Assembly (NCBI GenBank): GCA_007695205.1
Contig: REEF01001089.1
Span: forward strand, 1-5,534
DNA length: 5,534 bases
Reading direction: 5' to 3'
Source: Planctomycetaceae bacterium
Lineage (GTDB): Bacteria; Planctomycetota; Planctomycetia; Pirellulales; Pirellulaceae
Made by a program: the position numbers and the translations under genes. Shown here piece by piece: positions 1 to 5,473 of this stretch (position 1 is the first letter of the stretch; every line of letters begins with the position of its first letter). The notes under the pieces are model-generated. The model saw nothing but the letters and a program-made list of their open reading frames with translations. It did no database searches and was not told the DNA's origin.

Positions 1-53
1 TGCATGTCTCGATGGCCCGAGGTACCAATCTGAAACCGCGCTTGATGACTCAT
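1..53 (-). CDS. N-terminus of an unidentified protein, cut by the window edge
   Basis: This is the first 17 codons of a leftward gene that continues beyond position 1. Reading from ATG at 53 gives MSHQARFQIGTSGHRDM with no stop. The start is supported by a near-perfect Shine-Dalgarno sequence (AAGGAGG, 67-61) seven bases upstream. The fragment is too short to assign. The stretch I-G-T-S-G-H-R-D recalls two things: the 'FGTSGHRG' segment near the N-terminus of phosphoglucomutases, and the 'GVTGHRDL'-type start of nucleotide-binding Rossmann-like (SLOG/DprA-like) proteins. Neither can be chosen from 17 residues. It lies downstream of aroB on the same strand, but an intrinsic terminator stands between them, so it is probably transcribed from its own promoter or by read-through. 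I am fairly sure a gene starts here and have no firm view of its product. Confidence 0.6.
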   Translation of the reverse strand, partial: MSHQARFQIGTSGHRDM

Positions 54-60
54 TTCGATC

Positions 61-67
61 CCTCCTT
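61..67 (-). promoter_or_regulatory. Ribosome binding site of the partial gene
   Basis: On the minus strand this reads AAGGAGG, a full anti-16S match, seven bases before ATG at 53. It is the main reason for calling the truncated gene at the left edge. Confidence 0.65.
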
Positions 68-98
68 TTCCCGGAAAATGCTCGATGGTTTCCCCATG

Positions 99-155
99 GT
101 TGCATAAAAAGTAGGACGGATTGCCAATCCGTCTTACGAAGGAAATCTATGCAAC
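99..155. repeat. Nested inverted repeat around the aroB terminator
   Basis: Eight-base arms GTTGCATA (99-106) and TATGCAAC (148-155) are exact reverse complements and flank the terminator stem (111-137). The A-rich piece 107-110 and the purine-rich piece 138-147 form unequal side loops. The nested shape suggests a mobile or repeated palindromic element (REP/MITE-like) used as a terminator, but this is inferred from one copy. Confidence 0.45.
106..137 (-). terminator. Intrinsic terminator of aroB
   Basis: On the minus strand, starting 31 bases after the aroB stop codon, a 12-pair stem is followed at once by TTTTT (110-106). The arms are 137-126 and 122-111, eleven Watson-Crick pairs plus one G-U, around a three-base GGC loop (125-123). 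This is a standard rho-independent terminator for leftward transcription. The same stem on the plus strand has no T-tract, so it is directional. It is nested inside a second, outer inverted repeat (99-106 / 148-155), which a terminator does not need. Confidence 0.8.
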
Positions 156-167
156 GTTGGAGGTTTG

Positions 168-1277
168 TCAACGGTCCGAGCTGGTCGATGACAGCAGCAT
201 CGCCGCGCGCACATCGTCTTCGGCGATCTCCCCGACCAACTCCACGTGCCCCAGGCGGCTGGGCAAGACAAATCGCAGGCGACCGTGTGCGGCCTTTTTA
301 TCGCGGCGCATCACGGCCAGCAAGGCTTCCGGATCCAGGTCCGGTACCGCGACGGGCAACCCCAACGCTTCGAGCAGATCGTGCTGGCGTTGTGCGAGCT
401 GGCCGTCGACACGTCCCAGCCGTTCCGCCAGCCGTGCCGCGCACATCATGCCGATCGCAACCGCCTCGCCGTGCAGCACCTGGCCGTATCCCGATTGGGC
501 TTCGATCGCATGCCCGAACGTGTGCCCGTAATTCAGCACCGCGCGTAACCCGCCCGTCTCGCGTTCGTCGTTTTCCACCACGTCTGCTTTCAGGCGACAG
601 CAGCGAGCGATCACCTGTCGCAGCACATCGGCCTCGCGGCGATTCAACGCCTCCTGCTGCTGTTCCAGGTAGGCAAAGAATTCGGCATCCAGAATCACCC
701 CGTACTTCACCACCTCGGCCAATCCGGCTCGATACTCGCGTACCGACAGGGAATCGAGCACCTGGGTGTCGATCACCACGCCCAACGGTTGCCAGAAAGC
801 GCCGACCATGTTCTTGGCACCGGGCAGATTCACGCCGACCTTGCCGCCAACGCTGCTGTCCACCTGGGCCAACAGGGTGGTCGGGATCTGGAAGAAGTCT
901 AGGCCACGCGCGAACGTGGCCGCGATAAAACCGGCCAGGTCGCCCACCACGCCTCCGCCTGCGGCGACCACCAGCGTCTTGCGATCCGCGCCCAACCGCA
1001 GCATTTCCTGCCACAGGTGATCCGCGACCGCGACGCACTTGCTGCTCTCGCCCGCCGGCACGATCAGCAAGTCCACATTGTCGATCGTCGCAGCCAACCG
1101 CTCGGCACATCGTATGCCATACAGCGGTTCGACGTTCGCGTCGGTGATGACCACCGCATGCGTGAATTTCCCCAAATCGGCTACGGCGGGGCCTAGTTCG
1201 TTCAGATTTCCCGAACCGATCTCGATCGCGTAGCTACGTTCCGACAGACGGACCTGGACCGTGGTGGTTTCCGACAC
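168..1277 (-). CDS. aroB: 3-dehydroquinate synthase
   Basis: This enzyme converts DAHP to 3-dehydroquinate, the second step of the shikimate pathway to aromatic amino acids, using NAD+ and a divalent metal in the cytoplasm. The 369-residue product has the usual length and all the family landmarks. These are the glycine-rich NAD-binding turn GGGVVGD (107-113), the signature PTTLLAQVDSSVGGKVGVN (132-150), and the KYG segment with K191. Metal ligands by family alignment are E188 (in GLAEVVKYG), H252 (in NYGHTFGHAIE) and H269 (in LHGEAVAIGM). The C-terminal RRDKK (324-328) supplies a substrate-binding lysine. The start is GTG at 1277, chosen because AAGGAG lies five bases upstream and the reading matches the family's N-terminal length. 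Nothing is missing or truncated. It stands alone: a terminator follows, and the next gene upstream is divergent, so no other aromatic-pathway genes are clustered here. Confidence 0.97.
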   Translation of the reverse strand: MSETTTVQVRLSERSYAIEIGSGNLNELGPAVADLGKFTHAVVITDANVEPLYGIRCAERLAATIDNVDLLIVPAGESSKCVAVADHLWQEMLRLGADRKTLVVAAGGGVVGDLAGFIAATFARGLDFFQIPTTLLAQVDSSVGGKVGVNLPGAKNMVGAFWQPLGVVIDTQVLDSLSVREYRAGLAEVVKYGVILDAEFFAYLEQQQEALNRREADVLRQVIARCCRLKADVVENDERETGGLRAVLNYGHTFGHAIEAQSGYGQVLHGEAVAIGMMCAARLAERLGRVDGQLAQRQHDLLEALGLPVAVPDLDPEALLAVMRRDKKAAHGRLRFVLPSRLGHVELVGEIAEDDVRAAMLLSSTSSDR

Positions 1278-1282
1278 GTTGT

Positions 1283-1288
1283 CTCCTT
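1283..1288 (-). promoter_or_regulatory. Ribosome binding site setting the GTG start of aroB
   Basis: AAGGAG on the minus strand lies five bases upstream of GTG at 1277. There is no in-frame ATG at this spacing, so this site supports the GTG start. Confidence 0.75.
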
Positions 1289-1361
1289 GAATCGAAGGTG
1301 AATAAAGTCTGTCGCTGACCTAGGGGGTGTTTTTGAGGCTTCCAAACAAAAGTGTCCAAAA

Positions 1362-1394
1362 ATTTTTCGAAATACTCGGCAACGAGCGAAAAAT
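1362..1394. promoter_or_regulatory. Palindrome overlapping the promoter, candidate operator
   Basis: Exact eight-base arms ATTTTTCG (1362-1369) and CGAAAAAT (1387-1394) enclose a second perfect stem, CTCG (1375-1378) with CGAG (1383-1386), around a GCAA tetraloop (1379-1382). Five unpaired bases (1370-1374) sit on one side. The element covers the proposed -35 box and ends four bases before the proposed -10 box of the rightward gene. That is a typical place for a repressor or activator site. It could instead be a hairpin with no regulatory role. The structure is certain; the function is inferred. Confidence 0.4.
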
Positions 1395-1404
1395 CGTCTA
1401 TGAT
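1376..1404 (+). promoter_or_regulatory. Candidate sigma70-type promoter of the cytochrome gene
   Basis: TATGAT at 1399-1404 is one base from the -10 consensus. Seventeen bases upstream is TCGGCA (1376-1381), four of six matches to the -35 consensus. Transcription would start near 1411 and give a leader of about 108 bases before ATG at 1519. No equally good promoter was seen for aroB on the opposite strand. Confidence 0.45.
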
Positions 1405-1426
1405 ATCTCTTGGTCTTTAAGGCGAA

Positions 1427-1462
1427 GCAGCAGTCTGTAGCCCAGTCCCGCTGGGTTGCTGC
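1427..1462 (+). promoter_or_regulatory. Hairpin in the 5' leader of the cytochrome gene
   Basis: A two-part stem lies within the predicted leader: GCAGC (1427-1431) with GCTGC (1458-1462), and AGCCCAG (1439-1445) with CTGGGTT (1451-1457, including one G-U pair). The loop is the five-base TCCCG, and 1432-1438 is an unpaired side loop. It ends 43 bases before the Shine-Dalgarno site, so it does not block it directly. It matches no riboswitch class I can recognise. Confidence 0.25.
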
Positions 1463-1505
1463 CTGTTACTGCTACCCACCAGCCAATCCGTTTTTACCGA
1501 ATTTT

Positions 1506-1511
1506 AAGGAG
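1506..1511 (+). promoter_or_regulatory. Ribosome binding site setting the cytochrome start
   Basis: AAGGAG lies seven bases upstream of ATG at 1519. The open frame extends upstream to a TTG at 1456 with no such site, and the extra 21 residues would spoil the signal peptide. The start is therefore placed at 1519. Confidence 0.85.
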
Positions 1512-1518
1512 ATTTCGC

Positions 1519-3459
1519 ATGAATCCCCGCCGTTTGTTCCTGGGCCTACGAATCATCACTGCAGGCATGTTGCTGGCTGTGGCCAGCACCGCCGGGCTTT
1601 CCGCCGCGGAACCTGGCCAGTACTTGGGGCCGATCGACGTGGTCGCATCGCCGGATCAAAGCACGTTGTACGTGGTCCAGTATGACGGACGACGCGTCGA
1701 TGCGGTAGACGTCCAAGCGGGCGAAGTTGTGCGAAGCATCGTCTGCCCGGCCGCTCCGACCGGCGTGGCGGTCAGTGCGGACGGCGAATTACTGTACATC
1801 ACTTGCGAAGGCCCTGACGGGGTGGTTTGCATCGCCCAGGCGGCCAATGGCGAGATCGTCGAACAGATCGCGGTGGGACACACGCCCGGTGCCCCAGTCC
1901 TTTCACCCGATGGTTCGCGGTTATACGTCAGCAACCGGTTCAATAACGATGTTTCCGTCATCGATCTGGAGACCAAGAAAGAAGTGCAGCGGGTCCCGGC
2001 GATCCGCGAACCGTTCGCTGCGGCGATCAGCAAGGACGGAGCCAGTTTGTTCGTCTGCAACCAGCTACCAAACGACCCGGCGGATTCCTATGATGTGGCG
2101 GCCGAGGTCACGGTGATCGATACACAGTCGCTGACCACATCGAACATCCGGCTGCTGAACGGCAGCTCCAGCGTGTTTGACATCTGCATCTCGCCGGACG
2201 GCAAGTATGCTTACGTGACCCACATCCTGTCGCGATACCAGATGCCCACCACGCAATTGGAACGCGGTTGGATGAATACCAACGCGTTAAGCATCTTGGA
2301 TGTGGCTGAGAAATCTTTGATCAACACGGTGTTGTTGGATGACATCGATCTAGGTGCTGCGAATCCTTGGGGTGTGACGACCACCGCCGACGGCAAGACC
2401 ATCCTGGTCACCCACGCCGGGACTCACGAGGTCAGCGCGATCGATGCCGAAGGCCTGCACGAGAAACTGGCCAGCATCCCCAAGACGATGGAAGAAGCCC
2501 AGGCCACGGGGCGTTATGACGGTCGAGGAACTTATTCGTCGATCACCGTCGATGACGTGCCCAACGATCTGGCTTTCCTGGTGGACTTGCGACGCCGTAT
2601 CACCCTGCGACCCGGCGGGCACTGGGGAACACTAAACGACGACGGTCCCCTGATCAATGGTCCGCGTGGTTTGGACGTGATCGGCACGACGTTCTACGCC
2701 GCGCTGTACTTCAGCGATGCGCTGGCCGTGGTGGATCTGGAAGACAGGGCTCATTATCCCGTCAAGTTGATCCCGCTGGGGCCCGAACCGGAACTGACCG
2801 TCGCACGTCGCGGCCAGATGTTCTTCCATGATGCGGATCTCTGTTTTCAGAAATGGCAGAGCTGCGCCAGTTGTCACCCGGGCGAGGCCCGGGTTGATGC
2901 CCTGAATTGGGATCTGCTGAACGACGGGATCGGCAATCCGAAGAACAACAAGAGCCTGCTGCTTGCGCATCAGACCCCGCCATCGATGAGTCTAGGCGTG
3001 CGAGCCAACGCCGAGGAGGCGGTGCGGGCCGGGATTCGGCACATCCAATTCATGGTCCGCCCCGAAGAGGATGCCGTGGCCATCGACGAATACCTCAAGG
3101 CGTTGACCCCGGTCCCCAGTCCGTACCTGGTGGATGGCCAGTTGAGCGCGGCGGCGCTGCGCGGCAAGGCCATCTTCTTCGACGAGACGGTCGGTTGTGC
3201 TCGGTGCCATCCCGAACCGCTGTATACCGATCTGCAGATGCATAATGTTGGGTCGCGTGGAAAATATGGCCGCGAGACCAGCTTCGTCACGCCGACGTTG
3301 ATCGAGGTCTGGCGAACCGCGCCCTACATGCATGACGGCAGATGGGTCACCATGAAAGAAGTGTTCACCGAGGGCCGGCACGGCGCGATCGGCGGCAGCC
3401 TGGAAGGGCTGAGCGAACAGGATATCGACGATCTGGTCGAATTCGTGATGTCGCTGTAG
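1519..3459 (+). CDS. Exported YVTN beta-propeller / two-haem cytochrome c (MauG-CcpA-like) fusion protein
   Basis: The product is 646 residues and is predicted to act outside the cytoplasmic membrane. Residues 1 to about 29 are a signal peptide: MNPRR, a hydrophobic core, then cleavage near GLSAA. Residues from about 35 to 415 form a beta-propeller made of repeats of the 'SPDG..LYV.N...N.VSVID' kind, clearest at 128-149 and 225-232. The C-terminal 220 residues carry two haem c attachment sites, CASCH (449-453) and CARCH (560-564). Between them is NWDLLNDGIGNPKNNKSLL. After them come the family-typical LYTDLQMHNVG and TPTLIEVWRTAPYMHDGRW, where M604 or H605 could be axial ligands. This architecture resembles bacterial dihaem cytochrome c peroxidases and MauG. 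Whether it is a peroxidase, an oxidase or an electron carrier cannot be told. Export and covalent haem imply dependence on the cytochrome c maturation system. It is transcribed alone, divergent from aroB, with its own promoter. Confidence 0.85.
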   Translation: MNPRRLFLGLRIITAGMLLAVASTAGLSAAEPGQYLGPIDVVASPDQSTLYVVQYDGRRVDAVDVQAGEVVRSIVCPAAPTGVAVSADGELLYITCEGPDGVVCIAQAANGEIVEQIAVGHTPGAPVLSPDGSRLYVSNRFNNDVSVIDLETKKEVQRVPAIREPFAAAISKDGASLFVCNQLPNDPADSYDVAAEVTVIDTQSLTTSNIRLLNGSSSVFDICISPDGKYAYVTHILSRYQMPTTQLERGWMNTNALSILDVAEKSLINTVLLDDIDLGAANPWGVTTTADGKTILVTHAGTHEVSAIDAEGLHEKLASIPKTMEEAQATGRYDGRGTYSSITVDDVPNDLAFLVDLRRRITLRPGGHWGTLNDDGPLINGPRGLDVIGTTFYAALYFSDALAVVDLEDRAHYPVKLIPLGPEPELTVARRGQMFFHDADLCFQKWQSCASCHPGEARVDALNWDLLNDGIGNPKNNKSLLLAHQTPPSMSLGVRANAEEAVRAGIRHIQFMVRPEEDAVAIDEYLKALTPVPSPYLVDGQLSAAALRGKAIFFDETVGCARCHPEPLYTDLQMHNVGSRGKYGRETSFVTPTLIEVWRTAPYMHDGRWVTMKEVFTEGRHGAIGGSLEGLSEQDIDDLVEFVMSL

Positions 3460-3488
3460 ACGACCGACGAAGAATGCAGACTGACTTC

Positions 3489-3517
3489 GACGACACGCGC
3501 AGCAATCGCGTGTCGTC
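3489..3517 (+). terminator. Strong hairpin after the cytochrome gene, probable terminator
   Basis: A perfect 11-base-pair stem (3489-3499 with 3507-3517) around a seven-base loop starts 29 bases after the TAG stop. It has no T-tract on either strand, so it is not a classical intrinsic terminator. It may act with rho, as an RNA 3'-end stabiliser, or as a DNA repeat. Its position between converging genes favours transcript-end formation. Confidence 0.5.
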
Positions 3518-3524
3518 CAGGGAA

Positions 3525-3598
3525 GGGGTCGGGAGTCGTTTTCGGATAAGCCGTATTGCCATGTGGTTTATCGTTAGCCGAAAACGACTCCCGACCCC
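3525..3598. repeat. Long palindrome with 21-base perfect arms, REP/MITE-like
   Basis: Arms 3525-3545 and 3578-3598 are exact reverse complements, beginning GGGGTCGGGAGTC and ending GACTCCCGACCCC. Inside them a second stem, GATAAGCC (3545-3552) with GGTTTATC (3565-3572, one G-U pair), closes a 12-base loop (3553-3564). The base at 3545 can join either stem. The whole element folds into one long imperfect hairpin on either strand. It lies between two convergent genes and could end both transcripts, but has no T-tract. The length, near-perfect symmetry and nested design suggest a dispersed palindromic repeat, perhaps mobilised by a REP-associated tyrosine transposase. No transposase is present here and I see no clear target duplication. 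Open frames read through it on both strands and are artefacts of the palindrome. Confidence 0.7.
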
Positions 3599-3621
3599 GC
3601 TTCTGCTAGGCCCCAAAGACG

Positions 3622-5373
3622 CTACCATTTCTGCTGGAACATGATGTGCAGCAGTTCCGAGTCGCTGGGGCCTGGTGTGTCCTTCAGGAATCGGCCGCCG
3701 AACAGCTTCGAGTATCCGACCATGACGTCCGTGTACCGAGCCAGGTGAAAGTTCGCCACAAAATCGACCTCGTGGCCCACGTGCCTGCCAGCTTCACCGC
3801 TCGGATCACGACGAGAGGCTGCTCCCGCCACGTTGTACAACGCGTCGGTCGGCTGATCCAGCCAGAACTGATGGTACTGGACGAACATCGTGACCCAACG
3901 CGCTGGGTAGAAATACACGTGGGCGTTCAAGTCGTGGATGTTCTGCCGTCCGACTAAATCGATCCAGCCCATGTAGTAGTGCCCGAAGGGGAAGAGCTGA
4001 TGGAAGGTGTTGGAAGTTCCTGAATTCGGATCGGAATCGCCGCTGGCATAGTCGTAGTAGAGCCATACAGTGGGAGTGGCCCAGGTATTGGCGAAGCGTC
4101 GACCAACCCCGGCGGTCGCCATCCCGGCCACGACGTCGGCCGAGTCGCGTTGGCCCAACTGCATGGCCAGTTCGACATCCCACAAGTAACCGTCCCGATC
4201 GCCCGTCCAGCGCGAACCGAGGGTGTGAAGGTCGAACGGGGACCGTACGATCTCCTGCTGTGTCACCGCGTTTCTGTTCGCGTAATACATGTAATAAAAA
4301 TCCAGAAAGCGACCCGGCTGGGCTCGATGAGTCAACCAGGCGCCGGCAAGATTCTGGTCGCTGTCCGCCTGGTTGAAACTGTTGGCATCGGGGATCACCG
4401 GCTGGACCCAGAACACGTCCGCATCCCACTTCTCGCCTCGTCGAAATGCCCGTACGCCTTGAAACGTGCGGCGAGTGTTGGCCCAGTCCAACGCCGAGAT
4501 CAAACGTTGCGAGCCCAGCAGCAGTTCCTGGCGACCGCCGCGCACGTAAACCGGATGACCGTCCCCGTCCCAGACTTTCAGATCGACAAACAGATTCAGG
4601 ATATCCCCACGATCAACATCGATCGGCAAGGGACCAAATTCCGGTGGGGACGGATTGGGAGAAAACCCAAAATTTTCCGCCCACAGGTATTCACCGAACA
4701 AACGCGCCGAGTCGCCGTACATCAGGTCGCCAAAGGCTCGCACGCGGCCCAGCGTGTATTCGTTCTTGACTCCCGCCGGATGCAGCCGGCTGTTCGTTTC
4801 GTTCATGTACCGCAACCAGAACTGACCGCCCGTGCTGAACATCCAGCGGTCATGCAGCCGGATTCGCTTCAATCGTTCGACCAGCGTCCGGTCCGAAGGA
4901 TCCAGGTCATCGACGTAACGGAAATCTGCATCGAAGAATGACGGAGGCATCATCGCGAATCGCGGATAACCCGATGGCGGCGGGCCCTGTCGCTGGTTCC
5001 CGCTGATCCAGTCGGCTGCCGAGTAGAAGCCTGGGCCGCTGGGCGGGATCGAGAAATTCCCCGGTCGGGGCATACGGCAGATCGCTGGAACCTTCGACCA
5101 ATCCGTGGTCGGGCATGCATCGCACCAGCCGTGGTCAGCCACCCGATCGACCACCACCGCTTCGGCGCTTGCTTCTGTGTTCGCTTCTGTGTTTGTCTCG
5201 GATCCAGCCGCATCCAAGGCCAACGGCGCGGCCTCGTGGACCAGTTGCGTCGACGGGCTCGAAACGGAACTCGGTTCACGTGCGACACCGGCCGCTCCCC
5301 CTATCATCCAGCCAACCAGGCACAGGAAAAGGACCGTCAGAGACACGCGTGAAGAAGACTGTCCATCGACCAT
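3622..5373 (-). CDS. Outer-membrane beta-barrel porin, alginate-export-like family
   Basis: The product is 583 residues. Residues 1 to about 31 are a signal peptide (hydrophobic core 11-28, cleavage near AGVA). Residues 32-80 are low-complexity, with three four-residue repeats NTEA-NTEA-SAEA at 61-72. Residues 81-150 are proline- and glycine-rich with three cysteines (C84, C87, C99). From about 173 to the end the sequence alternates as in beta-barrel strands, rich in aromatics. Examples are the segments starting WMFSTGGQFWLRY (177), YVRGGRQELLLGSQRL (276), GRFLDFYYMYYANRN (354) and VTMFVQYHQFW (494). It ends in FQQKW, with the terminal aromatic residue typical of proteins folded by the BAM complex. 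This matches the alginate-export (AlgE-like) barrel family, which is common in planctomycetes. The cargo is unknown and export of alginate itself should not be assumed. The start at ATG 5373 has a GAGGTGA site six bases upstream. It converges on the cytochrome gene, and no co-transcribed partner is visible. Confidence 0.8.
   Translation of the reverse strand: MVDGQSSSRVSLTVLFLCLVGWMIGGAAGVAREPSSVSSPSTQLVHEAAPLALDAAGSETNTEANTEASAEAVVVDRVADHGWCDACPTTDWSKVPAICRMPRPGNFSIPPSGPGFYSAADWISGNQRQGPPPSGYPRFAMMPPSFFDADFRYVDDLDPSDRTLVERLKRIRLHDRWMFSTGGQFWLRYMNETNSRLHPAGVKNEYTLGRVRAFGDLMYGDSARLFGEYLWAENFGFSPNPSPPEFGPLPIDVDRGDILNLFVDLKVWDGDGHPVYVRGGRQELLLGSQRLISALDWANTRRTFQGVRAFRRGEKWDADVFWVQPVIPDANSFNQADSDQNLAGAWLTHRAQPGRFLDFYYMYYANRNAVTQQEIVRSPFDLHTLGSRWTGDRDGYLWDVELAMQLGQRDSADVVAGMATAGVGRRFANTWATPTVWLYYDYASGDSDPNSGTSNTFHQLFPFGHYYMGWIDLVGRQNIHDLNAHVYFYPARWVTMFVQYHQFWLDQPTDALYNVAGAASRRDPSGEAGRHVGHEVDFVANFHLARYTDVMVGYSKLFGGRFLKDTPGPSDSELLHIMFQQKW
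5159..5194 (-). repeat. Three 12-base tandem repeats within the barrel gene
   Basis: Two near-identical 12-base units (5171-5182 and 5183-5194, one mismatch at the last base) and one diverged unit (5159-5170) encode the tetrapeptides NTEA, NTEA and SAEA. They lie in the low-complexity segment after the signal peptide. The repeats keep the frame, so changes in copy number would only lengthen or shorten this linker. Confidence 0.6.
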
Positions 5374-5379
5374 CCGTGG

Positions 5380-5386
5380 TCACCTC
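5380..5386 (-). promoter_or_regulatory. Ribosome binding site of the barrel gene
   Basis: GAGGTGA on the minus strand lies six bases upstream of ATG at 5373 and supports that start, which also gives a complete signal peptide. Confidence 0.6.
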
Positions 5387-5408
5387 ACAAGCGCAAGAGA
5401 ATCATCCG

Positions 5409-5429
5409 GGACGAGCCTCTTGCTCGTCC
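5409..5429. repeat. Short perfect hairpin upstream of the barrel gene
   Basis: GGACGAGC (5409-5416) and GCTCGTCC (5422-5429) are exact reverse complements around a five-base loop. The element is 36 bases upstream of the barrel start codon, so it would lie in the leader RNA or close to the promoter. It has no T-tract. Its build resembles the palindromes in the other gaps of this window, although the sequence differs. Confidence 0.45.
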
Positions 5430-5437
5430 TTCCGCAT

Positions 5438-5473
5438 CAAGGATCATCGTCTTGGGACCAACAAGAATCCTTG
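5438..5473. repeat. Second, bulged hairpin upstream of the barrel gene
   Basis: CAAGGAT (5438-5444) pairs with ATCCTTG (5467-5473), and TCTTG (5450-5454) pairs with CAAGA (5462-5466). The loop is seven bases, and 5445-5449 forms a one-sided five-base bulge. The layout, two perfect stems with a one-sided five-base bulge, is the same as in the palindrome at 1362-1394. It could be a leader structure, an operator or a repeat; nothing decides between these. Confidence 0.4.

Noticed and set aside
149..928. Long plus-strand open frame (259 codons) opposite aroB
   Set aside because: It is a shadow of aroB: arginine- and proline-rich, with no family motif or ribosome binding site, and it covers an enzyme gene whose motifs are all intact on the other strand.
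298..1110. Minus-strand open frame (270 codons) in another frame of aroB
   Set aside because: Same-strand frame shadow of aroB with arginine- and glycine-rich composition, typical of a shifted GC-rich gene.
1456..1518. Upstream extension of the cytochrome gene to TTG at 1456
   Set aside because: No ribosome binding site precedes it, whereas AAGGAG precedes ATG at 1519 and that start gives a clean signal peptide.
1410..1685. Small plus-strand open frame overlapping the leader and the start of the cytochrome gene
   Set aside because: No ribosome binding site, and most of it lies in another frame of the cytochrome gene.
3489..3598. CRISPR array
   Set aside because: The palindromes differ from each other and there is no regular repeat-spacer pattern.
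3342..3644. Small open frames on both strands across the 3460-3621 spacer
   Set aside because: They overlap the end of the cytochrome gene and read through the palindrome. The similar peptides from both strands follow from the inverted repeat, not from coding.
4150..4941. Plus-strand open frame (263 codons) opposite the barrel gene
   Set aside because: Antisense shadow: no start signal and no recognisable fold, while the minus strand gives a signal peptide, barrel strands and a terminal aromatic residue.
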